From positions 496,001 to 560,000 of the forward strand of contig JAITTY010000005.1 in the NCBI GenBank assembly GCA_031286695.1: 64,000 nucleotides of DNA. The letters are read 5' to 3'. Of the stretch, positions 52,689 to 61,252 are shown in pieces. Source of the DNA: Sphingobacterium sp. GTDB lineage: Bacteria; Bacteroidota; Bacteroidia; Sphingobacteriales; Sphingobacteriaceae. Made by a program: the position numbers and the translations under genes. Each line of letters starts with the position of its first letter. The first letter of the stretch is position 1. The notes beneath the pieces are model-generated. The model was not told the DNA's origin and searched no databases. It saw only the letters and a list, made by a program, of their open reading frames with translations.

Positions 52689-53477
52689 AATGATGTTTGT
52701 ACCAATAAATTAGAAGTCCCATTTGATTCCCACTAGACCAGATTATATTCCTGAAATGCGATAAGTAAAAGAGGAAAATAGCGGAGCTAAATTAACCAAT
52801 AGGCGCTTCTTTTTTTAAGTGAAAACAGAAATATTTCTTTCAAATGACCTTAAGTCCCCCTTCATCAGCTGCTTTTCAGCTGGTATTGCTATTCTTCTTT
52901 CCGGATCCATTTTTAGATATTCCGGGCTTGAGCCTAAAATATCATGAAAGAGAATGGTATTTTTTATGTAAAAAGTCAAATATTCCCATTTTTACATAAA
53001 AAAGTATCTTTTTCATATTCTTTCTACTGCTATTCTAAGCTACATTTGTTCCATAAGTAAACTTGACTCAAGAGAAGTAATTGCCAAAATGAATGGAGAT
53101 GCCTATCTCATCATTTTAAATTTCTGAATTGATTCGATAAGAATACTGTAAAAAGAATCCTACAATACTACACTGAAAAACATTTTGTGGAACGACGCTG
53201 TCGTTCCACATTTTTAATCTATTAAACCGCTCTTCACCCAACCTTCTAAGGCAGCCACATTAGCTTTATAAAATAGACAAAACGTATTTTGATGCCTGTA
53301 ATCGCGTTGGCTTCATCCCCCTATCAATAAGACCATCTACTTTCGATCGTCACCTCGTGGAATAAATAGTATTTTTCACCTGTTTTGACAAAAATTATTC
53401 TTTTTGGGTCAACGTGCAAGTGGACAATTTAATTATATTTATAGGAGTATAACCTATTTTAATAACCAAAATAAATT
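52689..53477. other. 789-bp intergenic region with two hairpins, possible small RNA
   Basis: The longest region without a gene. It contains an AT-rich 15-bp perfect hairpin (52960-52974 with 52989-53003, centred on TTTTTTATGTAAAA) and a GC-containing terminator-type hairpin (53186-53210). A 49-codon frame from about 52844 is unconvincing. No plus-strand gene precedes the terminator. Confidence 0.45.
53186..53215 (+). terminator. orphan intrinsic terminator
   Basis: TGTGGAACGAC pairs with GTCGTTCCACA (11 bp, loop GCT) and is followed by T5 on the plus strand. No known plus-strand gene lies before it, so it may end a small RNA made from the 52.7-53.2 kb region. Confidence 0.8.
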
Positions 53478-54329
53478 ATGAAAAAAATATATTTTTTGTT
53501 TACCATTCTCATCGGATTGCTAAGTTGTAACTCAGCGGTGGAGTCCAGTATCCCCGATGATGCTAAGAAGGCTGATATCTTCGCTAAAGCATTTATTGAA
53601 AAAATTATTAATGGCCAAATTGATAGTGCAGTCGCTAATGTAGATCCTTCTGTAACGAATAGCGATGCTATGGCTTATATCAAAAATGCCAATAAAGCGC
53701 TTTCTGGAGAGAAGATAAAACAAATTAAATTGCTCGAATGCAATTGGACTCATGGAATTTCTTCAAATGCTGGCGTAAGTTCCAACTATAAATTTACTTA
53801 TGAATATCAATTACAAAAATCGACCGCTTTGTTCGCACTCGTCGTAAAAGATAATCACGAAAAACTCTCTCTATCAGCATTTGAGGGAAAATTTATTGAC
53901 GCCCAATTATCTGAGTCCACAAAATTCACATTTGCCGGTAAATCAATCGTGCACTACACTTTTGCTTTTCTTTTAATTGTAGTTCCACTATTTATTATAG
54001 CCACATTTATAGTGATGCTGAAAACTAAAATTAAAACCAATAAAAAAATAATGTGGGGATTTATTATTCTTTTGTTAGCCTTTCCGAGATTCGCCCTAAA
54101 TTGGAATACCGGCGACATAGACTTCAAACTGCTTAATTTTAGTATCCTTGGCGGAGGAGCCATTAAAGAATCTATCTATGCCGCATGGTATATTTATTTC
54201 AGTCTTCCCATTGGCGCCGTTATTTTCTGGATAAAACGTCGAGACTTACAAAATGAGGCTATTTTGGATGAAGAAAGTGAAGCTTTTGAATGGCAAAATG
54301 CAAATGAAACTCCGAAAGAAGAAAATTAA
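53478..54329 (+). CDS. lipoprotein with four membrane helices, unrecognised
   Basis: 283 residues. The lipobox LLSCNS puts Cys at 17. A soluble N-terminal domain follows (about 20-155), in part NTF2-like in pattern (FAKAFIEKIINGQIDSAVANVDPSVT, KYKFTYEYQL). Three or four hydrophobic helices lie at about 160-183, 193-210 and 235-255. The C-terminus is acidic (EAILDEESEAFEWQ). The layout, a periplasmic domain ahead of membrane segments, is unusual. No family recognised. It is followed by a strong terminator and lies alone. Confidence 0.55.
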   Translation: MKKIYFLFTILIGLLSCNSAVESSIPDDAKKADIFAKAFIEKIINGQIDSAVANVDPSVTNSDAMAYIKNANKALSGEKIKQIKLLECNWTHGISSNAGVSSNYKFTYEYQLQKSTALFALVVKDNHEKLSLSAFEGKFIDAQLSESTKFTFAGKSIVHYTFAFLLIVVPLFIIATFIVMLKTKIKTNKKIMWGFIILLLAFPRFALNWNTGDIDFKLLNFSILGGGAIKESIYAAWYIYFSLPIGAVIFWIKRRDLQNEAILDEESEAFEWQNANETPKEEN

Positions 54330-54330
54330 A

Positions 54331-54369
54331 AAAAGAGCTTTCTTTACTCATAAAGGAAGCTCTTTTTTT
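54331..54369 (+). terminator. intrinsic terminator after the lipoprotein gene
   Basis: A 15-bp stem with one G-U pair (54331-54345 with 54352-54366) and a 6-base loop, ending in T7. It begins two bases after the stop codon of the preceding gene. Confidence 0.92.
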
Positions 54370-54845
54370 ATAAAGGAATTTATCTTTGACAGCTCGCCAG
54401 CTTTTTCATGCTTTAGTCGCCGGTCGTTCCTTACGTTGTCATTTCAATTTTATCGATCTACCGTCTGAACAGTAATTTAAGGTATCCATACATATCGAAC
54501 GGCTAAAACTGCCTCCATCTGGATTAATCCCCCCATTATGGTAAATGAAATACCATTGGTTTTTAAAAGGAACAATTGCCTGATGGTTCGTGTTTGTATC
54601 AATTTTTAGCTTTTTCTAAATGTTCATTTGTCAAGCAAACCTTCTTTATTAAAACTTAACCATGGATTATTTAATGCACAAAATCTAAATTATCTTGATA
54701 TAGGAGGGGTATTCAACACAAATTTAAATTTGCTCAAAAATACTTTTCCACGACGCTGCAGAAGAATAAAATACGAGGTCTACTTTATTAATATTAAATA
54801 CACATTTATTATTCAAATAGGCGACATTTTTTATGATAGTATAGT
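54370..54845. other. 476-bp intergenic region without a recognised gene
   Basis: It is AT-rich, between the lipoprotein terminator and the end of the DUF1330-like gene. A plus-strand frame at 54628-55002 overlaps the minus-strand DUF1330 gene and lacks protein character, so I reject it. No promoter or terminator signal beyond the one listed was found. Confidence 0.4.
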
Positions 54846-55271
54846 TTATAAAGAGATATTCTGCAATGGTAGAAGCCTTGAATCCGAGATGGCTGCAATC
54901 CGATGCCCTATAATCTTCATATACGCTGGATTTTGTTCAAATGAAAAAAAATCGGCCATGCTTTTCTGTTTGATCAGCATACAGATATCCCAATGTTCCT
55001 GATCGGGTCCTATCAGATAACGGTCACCGTGCCCAACAAAAAGTAGCTCACCGCCGCTTTTTTCCACAAAAGGTTTGGCTAGCTTTATATAATTCATAAA
55101 CGCATCGTATCCCGAAATTTCTTTGATCGGCGCAATCTCTGGAAAATTAGTATAGTCCGCAATTTCCCTTAACTGAATCAAATTGAGATTTACAATGGGG
55201 CCTTGGATATTTTTCAATGCCAGATTCCTTCCGGCTTCATAACTGGGATACAAATACTTCTTTCTTGTCAT
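54846..55271 (-). CDS. DUF1330-like protein
   Basis: About 141 residues from the ATG at 55271, which is one base after the stop of the GIY-YIG gene. An ATG at 55295 overlapping that gene is an alternative. The block VNLNLIQLREIADYTNFPEI, the SGGELLFVGHGDRYLIGPDQEHWDICMLI strand pair and SMADFFSFEQNPAYMKIIGHRIAAISDSRLL fit the dimeric alpha/beta-barrel DUF1330 family. Function unknown. It is the last gene of a MarR-GIY-YIG operon. Confidence 0.78.
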   Translation of the reverse strand: MTRKKYLYPSYEAGRNLALKNIQGPIVNLNLIQLREIADYTNFPEIAPIKEISGYDAFMNYIKLAKPFVEKSGGELLFVGHGDRYLIGPDQEHWDICMLIKQKSMADFFSFEQNPAYMKIIGHRIAAISDSRLLPLQNISL

Positions 55272-55272
55272 A

Positions 55273-55629
55273 TCAATAGCTACCTGTTGTTTCATTCACT
55301 TTACGCTTCAACTCAGTTGCGGCATGAAGTACGGCTTTTTTATAATCAATAATTTTGTCGTTTTCAAATGGAATAATAACTGCATTTTCAAACAGGAAAT
55401 TTCCCTCGCCCAGTCTGTTCCAATCCTCCTGTAAGTTTTTTTTGTCAAATTGGCCCATGTTTAACATAAATCTGATTCTGTTGGAAAGAGCCGTTAAATT
55501 CATGCTATCTGCGATATATATTTTATTTTCGGCCCTATTGTAAATTGTTAAAACTCCCATCAATGGTTTACTTTCCAGGAATTCGGCTTTCAATTGTTTT
55601 TTATCTATTTTGTTCATGTGTTTTTTCAT
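55273..55629 (-). CDS. GIY-YIG-like small protein (degenerate motif)
   Basis: 118 residues. GVLTIYNRAENKIYIADS aligns with the GIY-YIG pattern (GxY ... YIG), but the second motif reads YIADS and the first GVLTI, so catalytic Tyr and Gly positions are partly changed. It continues with LQEDWNRLGEGNFLFEN, typical of GIY-YIG family members with DWxxxGExxFxFE. It may bind DNA without cutting. It starts 5 bp after the marR stop and overlaps or abuts the DUF1330 gene, forming a three-gene operon under the MarR-type operator. Confidence 0.75.
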   Translation of the reverse strand: MKKHMNKIDKKQLKAEFLESKPLMGVLTIYNRAENKIYIADSMNLTALSNRIRFMLNMGQFDKKNLQEDWNRLGEGNFLFENAVIIPFENDKIIDYKKAVLHAATELKRKVNETTGSY

Positions 55630-55634
55630 TAAAA

Positions 55635-56051
55635 TTATAAATCTCCTCCCAATGACTTCAATTGCGCAGCAAAAACAAGGAGATCTGTTACGGCCATTCC
55701 GTCCAATAGCTTATTGGCGATGTGCTCAGCTGTAATAGTCGCCTCTTTAAAAATTCGATCACCAGCTTCGGTAAGCTTCACATAACTGACCCGGGCATCT
55801 CTATCATTGTGCTCTTTTATAACGAGCCCCATCTTTTCCATAGGTGAAATAATCCGTGTAATTCCTGAGGCTGTTAAACCGGTACTTTCAGCCAGGTCAA
55901 TTCGTCGTAGCCGGTTCACGGGAGCCTGACTTAAGATATGTAGGATCATAAAGTCTGTCAGGCTTAGTCCATGTAAACTTAACCCATCAAACTTTTTGGT
56001 GATGACAGATTGAACTTTTATAATGTTCAGAATTGTATTAATCGCGGTCAT
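55635..56051 (-). CDS. MarR-family transcriptional regulator
   Basis: 138 residues, the usual MarR size. The winged helix is in LTDFMILHILSQAPVNRLRRIDLAESTGLTASGITRIISPMEKMGLVIKEHNDRDARVSYVKLTEAGDRIF, with DxRxxxV in the wing. It probably represses its own operon (GIY-YIG and DUF1330 genes). A perfect 14-bp-arm inverted repeat (56061-56092) lies 9 bases before its start and overlaps the putative promoter. The inducer is unknown. It lacks the conserved Cys of OhrR-type sensors. Confidence 0.94.
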   Translation of the reverse strand: MTAINTILNIIKVQSVITKKFDGLSLHGLSLTDFMILHILSQAPVNRLRRIDLAESTGLTASGITRIISPMEKMGLVIKEHNDRDARVSYVKLTEAGDRIFKEATITAEHIANKLLDGMAVTDLLVFAAQLKSLGGDL

Positions 56052-56060
56052 ATTATCATT

Positions 56061-56092
56061 TGTAAAATACTTGATTAGTCAAGTATTTTACA
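56061..56092 (-). promoter_or_regulatory. MarR-type operator over the promoter
   Basis: A perfect palindrome with 14-base arms (TGTAAAATACTTGA and TCAAGTATTTTACA) and a 4-base centre. Its core TTGATTAGTCAA is a MarR-type site. It overlaps a TATATTTG -7 element read on the minus strand (56091-56098), so a bound MarR dimer would block transcription. Confidence 0.8.
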
Positions 56093-56352
56093 AATATAAT
56101 ATTTTTATTTATATGCCCGAATAGAATAGACAAAAGATCCCGTCATACACTAAAGCGCTCTAAATCTATTTTTTTCACGGGAGAAAGAGATTTGTTTAAA
56201 ACTACACTTAGGTGTAGCATTGATTGACATAATCTATAATATTTTTGGACAAATTCTAATCGATAAGAGGCAAAAGCCAACGATCTACATAACATGAAAA
56301 GGATAGAATCCTCAAATATTAACAAATTTATTACCTATAGCATAGTATAAAC

Positions 56353-57075
56353 ATGACAAATTGCAAAAACTGTGGGACTGATATAACACTGAATTTCTGT
56401 CCAAATTGCGGTCAACCAGCGATCCTTAAAAGAATTGATGCGCATTATATCGCCCACGAAATTGAACATGTGCTTCATTTCGAGCGGGGAATCTTGTACA
56501 CGATTCGTGAACTTATTACCACGCCGGGAAAAAATGTAAAAAAGTATATCGCCGAGAACCGAAGCCGCTTAGTAAAACCCATTATTTTTATCATCATCAC
56601 TTCACTGATATATTCTATTGTAAGCCATTTCTTTCATGTAGAAGACAAATATGTGAGTTATTACGAATCCAAACATTCTACCACGGGTTCGATATACCTT
56701 TGGATCCAGGGCCACTATGGTTACGCCAATATTATGATAGGCTTATTTATCGCTTTCTGGGCTAAATTATTTTTTAAAAAATACGGTTTTAATCTTTTTG
56801 AAATAGTCATCCTACTGTGTTTTATTTTAGGAATGACGATGTTGATCTATACTGTTTTTGCAATAGCCGAAGGCCTAACCCATACAAGCGTTATGGTTCA
56901 GGCCAGTATCGTCGCGATGTTATACAGCGTCTGGGCTATTGGGCAATTTTTCGATCCCAACAAAATAACGGCTTATTTAAAAGCGCTCTCAGTTTATATT
57001 TTAGGGTATCTATCATTTACTGTTGCTGTATTTATTATTGGTCTATTGATAGATTTAATCTTTATGAAAAATTAG
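56353..57075 (+). CDS. DUF3667 membrane protein with N-terminal zinc ribbon
   Basis: 240 residues. The N-terminal zinc ribbon CKNCG ... CPNCG (residues 4-20) is followed by an amphipathic segment and four or five membrane helices (about 75-92, 113-131, 142-165, 178-195 and 208-232). The segment RIDAHYIAHEIEHVLHFERGILYTIRELITTPG is the DUF3667 signature. Such proteins are common in Bacteroidota and of unknown function. The gene is divergent from the MarR operon, with a 300-bp gap, and convergent with the AAA/VWA pair. Confidence 0.9.
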   Translation: MTNCKNCGTDITLNFCPNCGQPAILKRIDAHYIAHEIEHVLHFERGILYTIRELITTPGKNVKKYIAENRSRLVKPIIFIIITSLIYSIVSHFFHVEDKYVSYYESKHSTTGSIYLWIQGHYGYANIMIGLFIAFWAKLFFKKYGFNLFEIVILLCFILGMTMLIYTVFAIAEGLTHTSVMVQASIVAMLYSVWAIGQFFDPNKITAYLKALSVYILGYLSFTVAVFIIGLLIDLIFMKN

Positions 57076-57125
57076 TTTCTCCTCAATACATCATCTCCAT
57101 TGCGAGACCCTCCTGCAAAAAATAG

Positions 57126-57156
57126 ATGGGCAAATTTATATGCTAAACTTGCCCAT
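57126..57156 (-). terminator. terminator of the VWA-AAA operon
   Basis: ATGGGCAA pairs with TTGCCCAT (8 bp, extended by TTT/AAA across a mismatch). On the minus strand a T6 run follows. It lies 20 bases past the AAA stop. Confidence 0.75.
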
Positions 57157-57175
57157 TGTACTATTAATAACCGAT

Positions 57176-58642
57176 TTAGAGATTATTCCTCAGATAGCCT
57201 TGAAAGTTATCTTGGAATTGCAGACCGTTCCCTAATCTATATTTACTTAATTTATTATGGAGTGTTAGTCCCCATAATACAAATTCAATCAAAAAATGGA
57301 GATCTTTAGGCATTGTTTCTGGTTGATATTGCTGAATTAAAGCAAGGATAGGAGTCACTTGGTCCAAAATTCGCTCATAATCGGTATCACTAAGCTCGTC
57401 CGATAATTCGATCCCCTCTGATTCCGAAAACCAACGAACAATATCATCGTAAGGGTAACGTTCGTTTTCTCTTTCCAGCTTCTCAATTTTAGGAAATAAG
57501 ACTGGAAAAAGGTTTTTGACAGCATTTTCAATCAGTTGCAATGCGACAGTATCAGCTCCCTCCTGCTCACCTTCATAAACAAGCTCAACTTTACCCGTTA
57601 TCGCTGGTACAATGCCCATAAAATCACTCAGCCGTACCGCGGTTGTTTCCGTACCGCTTCTGAGCATACGCAATTCAGCGGTGCTTAATAAGTTCTGAAA
57701 TGCTGTAATGCTCATACGCGCACTCACGCCACTCTTTTCATCAACATATTCACTATTTCGTGCTTCAAAGCTTATCTGCTCAATCAATTCCCGCGCCAGT
57801 TCAGGGACGTATATCTGCTCCTTTTGGGCCGTTTCCAAGTTCGCCTCCTGCGCAGTAATTGCCTTTGCTATCTCAACCGATGTGGGATAATGCGTGAGTA
57901 TCTGCGATCCTATGCGATCTTTCAGTGGCGTCACAATACTTCCTCTATTGGTATAATCCTCCGGGTTCGCAGTAAATATAAATTGCACATCTAAAGGTAA
58001 GCGTAACTTAAAACCACGGATCTGAATATCTCCCTCTTGCAAAATATTGAAGAGTGCCACCTGAATTCTCGCTTGAAGATCAGGCAGTTCATTAATGACA
58101 AATATGGAGCGATTTGCTCTTGGAATCATACCAAAGTGAATCACACGATCGTCTGCATAGCTCAATTTTAAATTTGCGGCTTTGATCGGATCTACATCAC
58201 CGATCAAGTCGGCGACAGTTACATCTGGAGTGGCCAGTTTTTCAGCAAAACGATCACTTCTATGAAGCCAGCTTATCGGTGTTTCATCACCTTTCTCCCT
58301 CAGCAGTTCCAGGGCATAACGTGATATAGGATTGTACGGATCATCATTAATCTCAGAACCCTGTAACACCGGGACATATTCATCCAGCAGATTGACCATG
58401 AGTCTAGCTAGACGTGTTTTCGCCTGACCGCGGAGACCTAGAAAATTAATATTGTGCTTGGAAAGAATAGCTCTTTCAAGTTCTGGAATAACGGTATCTT
58501 CATAACCATGTACTCCAGCGAAAACTGTTTCACCTTTCCTTATTTTTGTAATCAGATTCTGACGCAATTCTTCTTTTATTGTTTGAGGTTTATAACCCGA
58601 AGTTTTTAATGCACCAAATGTTGTAATCTTCGTGTAATCCAT
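57176..58642 (-). CDS. MoxR/ChlI-like AAA+ ATPase
   Basis: 488 residues. The AAA+ core is recognisable as the magnesium-chelatase/MoxR group: GLRGQAKTR (Walker A, with Ala instead of the Gly before the Lys), SIFVINELPDL (Walker B), FIFTANPEDYTNRGSIVTPLKDRIGSQI (sensor 1 and arginine-finger region) and ARMSITAFQNLLSTAE (sensor 2 region). It pairs with a VWA protein gene 6 bp upstream. MoxR-VWA pairs act as chaperones that load metals or assemble complexes. No enzyme client is in the operon. A glycine-to-alanine change in Walker A may slow ATP turnover. Confidence 0.9.
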   Translation of the reverse strand: MDYTKITTFGALKTSGYKPQTIKEELRQNLITKIRKGETVFAGVHGYEDTVIPELERAILSKHNINFLGLRGQAKTRLARLMVNLLDEYVPVLQGSEINDDPYNPISRYALELLREKGDETPISWLHRSDRFAEKLATPDVTVADLIGDVDPIKAANLKLSYADDRVIHFGMIPRANRSIFVINELPDLQARIQVALFNILQEGDIQIRGFKLRLPLDVQFIFTANPEDYTNRGSIVTPLKDRIGSQILTHYPTSVEIAKAITAQEANLETAQKEQIYVPELARELIEQISFEARNSEYVDEKSGVSARMSITAFQNLLSTAELRMLRSGTETTAVRLSDFMGIVPAITGKVELVYEGEQEGADTVALQLIENAVKNLFPVLFPKIEKLERENERYPYDDIVRWFSESEGIELSDELSDTDYERILDQVTPILALIQQYQPETMPKDLHFLIEFVLWGLTLHNKLSKYRLGNGLQFQDNFQGYLRNNL

Positions 58643-58648
58643 ATATTC

Positions 58649-59827
58649 TTATCGTATTCTTTTTTTACGGTTTTCTTCATAATCCTCAAAAATCATTTCA
58701 CCTAGATTTCCAAGTCCTGTATAATAAGCTTTCCCTTGATTTGAAGCGGTAAATTCGTCGACGAATTGCTGCAGGTAAGGATCTGAAGCAATCATAAAAG
58801 TAGTAATAGGTATTCCCAGCTTTCGAGCTTGCGCCGCCATACTATAGCATTTACTGGTGATAAAAGGATCCAAACCCATAGGATTCTTATAATAAGTACC
58901 ATCCGGCATATTTAGACAGCTCGGTTTTCCATCGGTTATCATAAATATCTGCTTATTTGCATGGCGTTTCCGCCTAAGTAAGTCCATCGCTAGCTTTAAG
59001 CCCGCGACCGTATTGGTGTGAAATGGTCCAACTTGCAGATAAGGCAGGTCTTTTATCGCGATAGGCCAAGCGTCGTTGCCGAAGACGATAACGTCAAGTG
59101 AGTCTTTCGGATAACGTGTCAGAATCAGCTCTGATAAAGCCATTGCGACTTTCTTGGCAGGTGTGATCCGATCCTCTCCATATAAAATCATGCTGTGACT
59201 GATATCAATCATCAACACCGTGCTCATTTGCGATTTAAACTGGGTATCCTCAACAACCAGATCATTTTCCGCTAAAGCAAACTCTCCTACCCCATGATTG
59301 ATCTGCGCATTTTTTAAGCTCTCGGTCAAAACTATCTTTTCCAGGCCATCTCCATACTGATAGCTTCTGAAATCGCCCATATTTTCGTCACTGCGTCCCT
59401 GGTGATTGGTTTTATGATTGCCGGACCTTCCTTTTTTCATTTTTCCAAAAATTTGGTCCAAAGCATGCTGCCGCAGTGCCTTCTCCAGCTTTGAGGTTAT
59501 ATCCATCCCGCCTTCGCCAGCAGAATCCATCTTTTCTCTGACATATCCTTTATCCTTCAAATCCGCAATGAAGTCGTCTATTGTGTAAGCCGGGGTCGTC
59601 AGTTTAAACTCTCTATCCAATTGCCTTAACCAATCGATGGCCTCATCGAAATCACCTGAAGTGTGGGTAATCAGTTCTTTGAAAATGTCAAATAATTTAT
59701 CAAAAGGCGATTGAAACGGCTCGTCATATTGCTTGAATAGAAAACCTTTATTTCGTTTCGTGCTTTTCATGCATTCCTTTCTATTAGTATGAAGAAGCAA
59801 TTCAAATCGTTCTATCGGTTGCTCCAT
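58649..59827 (-). CDS. VWA-domain protein, partner of the AAA+ ATPase
   Basis: 392 residues (an ATG at 59770 is an alternative). An N-terminal charged helical region (about 25-160, DKLFDIFKELITHTSGDFDEAIDWLRQLD) precedes a VWA domain (about 200-380) with the MIDAS motif DISHS in VLMIDISHSMILYG and a downstream Thr/Asp loop (MITDGKPSC). There is no signal peptide, so it acts in the cytosol with the ATPase at 57176. It may present clients or bind metals. The pair is separated by 6 bp and ends at a terminator. Confidence 0.88.
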   Translation of the reverse strand: MEQPIERFELLLHTNRKECMKSTKRNKGFLFKQYDEPFQSPFDKLFDIFKELITHTSGDFDEAIDWLRQLDREFKLTTPAYTIDDFIADLKDKGYVREKMDSAGEGGMDITSKLEKALRQHALDQIFGKMKKGRSGNHKTNHQGRSDENMGDFRSYQYGDGLEKIVLTESLKNAQINHGVGEFALAENDLVVEDTQFKSQMSTVLMIDISHSMILYGEDRITPAKKVAMALSELILTRYPKDSLDVIVFGNDAWPIAIKDLPYLQVGPFHTNTVAGLKLAMDLLRRKRHANKQIFMITDGKPSCLNMPDGTYYKNPMGLDPFITSKCYSMAAQARKLGIPITTFMIASDPYLQQFVDEFTASNQGKAYYTGLGNLGEMIFEDYEENRKKRIR

Positions 59828-59887
59828 AGGATGAATTTACGAAATAATAATCCTTATGTAAGCGATATTCCTTTTTACATAAAAAAA

Positions 59888-59924
59888 CTGGCTGTAGTAT
59901 GACGATTGACAGTCAGCCTTTTTT
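59888..59924. terminator. bidirectional terminator-type hairpin without a gene before it
   Basis: CTGGCTGT pairs with ACAGTCAG (one G-U pair), followed by T6 on the plus strand, and preceded by A7, giving a U-tract on the minus strand too. It lies between divergent genes. Confidence 0.7.
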
Positions 59925-59979
59925 AATTTTTAGGTGTAACAAAGGAAGATCAGATGATAACTAAATTCTGTCTTTTGAC

Positions 59980-60034
59980 AGTGATTGTTCAGTGATTGTT
60001 CAGTGATTGTTCAGTACTTGTTCAATGATTACTC
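59980..60034. repeat. 11-bp tandem repeat, five copies
   Basis: AGTGATTGTTC occurs three times exactly (59980-60012), followed by AGTACTTGTTC and AATGATTACTC. The period of 11 is close to one helical turn, so bound protein would line up on one face. It may have arisen by slippage. Confidence 0.9.
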
Positions 60035-60387
60035 AGTGTAGATTGTATAAATAATGACTAATTACTGTTTAAGAATTGGTTGAATATTGTTTTTAGGTAT
60101 GATTTGGTATGAGTATGTTTCAGTTTTAGTATTTATCTTGATTATCTATAACCACTGCCTCGAATCAAATAGTTTTTTGTACTCAAAGGTTATTAATAAT
60201 TGTTACGATTTGTTATACACGCGTTCTTATTCCTATGAATACAAACTTTATAAGTTAATTGACAACATTAAATTATAAGCAACTTACCAATCACATGAAG
60301 GTAAAAGATAGCCCATCGAATCTTTTTAAGGATATCTGCGTCTAAATCAAAAAAATTGAATATTTTTAGATAACAATTATAGTCCTT

Positions 60388-60804
60388 ATGGACGACAAAC
60401 AATTAATGGAAATAGATCAGTATATCAATACACTCTCGGACAGTGAGCAACAAGTAATCCGTCTATTCCGAAAAGCTATAATGGAAAATGACAGTACTGT
60501 TTCCGAGAGCTTCGGGAAATTCATGTCAAATCCTAATGCCATCAGCTTTAACGAAAAAGGAGTATTTAAATATGGGTTAACCGTCGCAAAGAATTATATT
60601 TCATTCCATTCCTTAGTGATGTATGCTAATCCAGAATTAATGGTAGCACTAAAATTAAAATTGCCTAGAGCAAAGTTCCAGAAAGGCTGCATTAATTTCA
60701 AAACATTGGATGAATTTCCCGCATCAGTATTAACAGAGCATATTCAGAATTCTTCCAAAATAGATTTTAGTCCCATGATAAATCGTTATCTAAAAAAGAA
60801 ATAA
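60388..60804 (+). CDS. DUF1801-like small protein
   Basis: 138 residues, no signal peptide. The middle (SESFGKFMSNPNAISFNEKGVFKYGLTVAKNYISFHSLVMYANPELM) and the end (LPRAKFQKGCINFKTLDEFPASVLTEHIQNSSK) are like DUF1801/YdhG-type proteins (iron-chaperone frataxin-like fold). A metal or nucleotide role is not established. It is followed by a decayed cyclase gene and has no clear partner. Confidence 0.7.
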   Translation: MDDKQLMEIDQYINTLSDSEQQVIRLFRKAIMENDSTVSESFGKFMSNPNAISFNEKGVFKYGLTVAKNYISFHSLVMYANPELMVALKLKLPRAKFQKGCINFKTLDEFPASVLTEHIQNSSKIDFSPMINRYLKKK

Positions 60805-61201
60805 CATATTTGTGACGATCTATCCAGAAAAAATTCCAAACAGTTTTACCAAGAAAGTACCAGCGCACAAATCGGTAAGATCGACATAGTGACCGATACC
60901 GGGACCTACATAGACTATGAAGATCATCCTTACCTAACCGCAGGGGCAGCGGAGTACCTCCGCGATTGCAATGTTACGCTAGTCTGCATACACTGCCCTA
61001 ATTTAGACAGCACAGCAGGTAATACACGTCCGGTACACTATGTTATTGGGCACGGATATATCGATCGTCGAACATCTCTGTAACCTAAGCTGTTTACCCG
61101 ATGAAAATTTTACTTTTACAGCGGTCCCTCCCAAGATCAGTGGTGTGGGTACCTTTCCTATCAGGGTTTTTGCGTCCTTAAAAAATTCTGTCGATGTATA
61201 A
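60805..61201 (+). pseudogene. decayed cyclase (kynurenine-formamidase-like) gene with deletion and frameshift
   Basis: Reading on from the stop of the DUF1801 gene, IGKIDIVTDTGTYID (family N-terminal metal-site region) joins directly to HPYLTAGAAEYLRDCNVTLV, which lies far later in intact cyclases. About 100 residues between are missing. The frame then shifts: RPVHYVIGHGY in one frame, IVEHLCNLSCLPDENF and TFTAVPPKISGVGTFPIRVF in the next, ending at 61201. It is therefore a pseudogene of the cyclase family with an internal deletion and a frameshift. Confidence 0.85.
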
Positions 61202-61252
61202 AACAATAGAATAGCTAAAAATTGACCGACCGGAATCTGTCAAAATAAGTCT

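Larger units (their letters stand above)
59828..60387. other. 560-bp divergent intergenic region with terminator and repeats
   Basis: It holds a bidirectional terminator-type hairpin (59888-59924), five 11-bp tandem repeats (59980-60034) and an AT-rich remainder. The 63-codon frame at 60087-60278 is judged spurious. A small RNA between the terminator and the repeats is possible. Confidence 0.5.

Noticed and set aside
54628..55002. Plus-strand 124-codon frame
   Set aside because: It overlaps the well-supported DUF1330-like gene on the other strand and has Ile/Phe/Cys-rich random composition.
60087..60278. Plus-strand 63-codon frame before the DUF1801-like gene
   Set aside because: AT-driven composition, no homology, and it lies in the repeat and terminator region.
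60889..61083. Plus-strand 64-codon frame as an independent gene
   Set aside because: It is a piece of the decayed cyclase gene, which continues in other frames on both sides.
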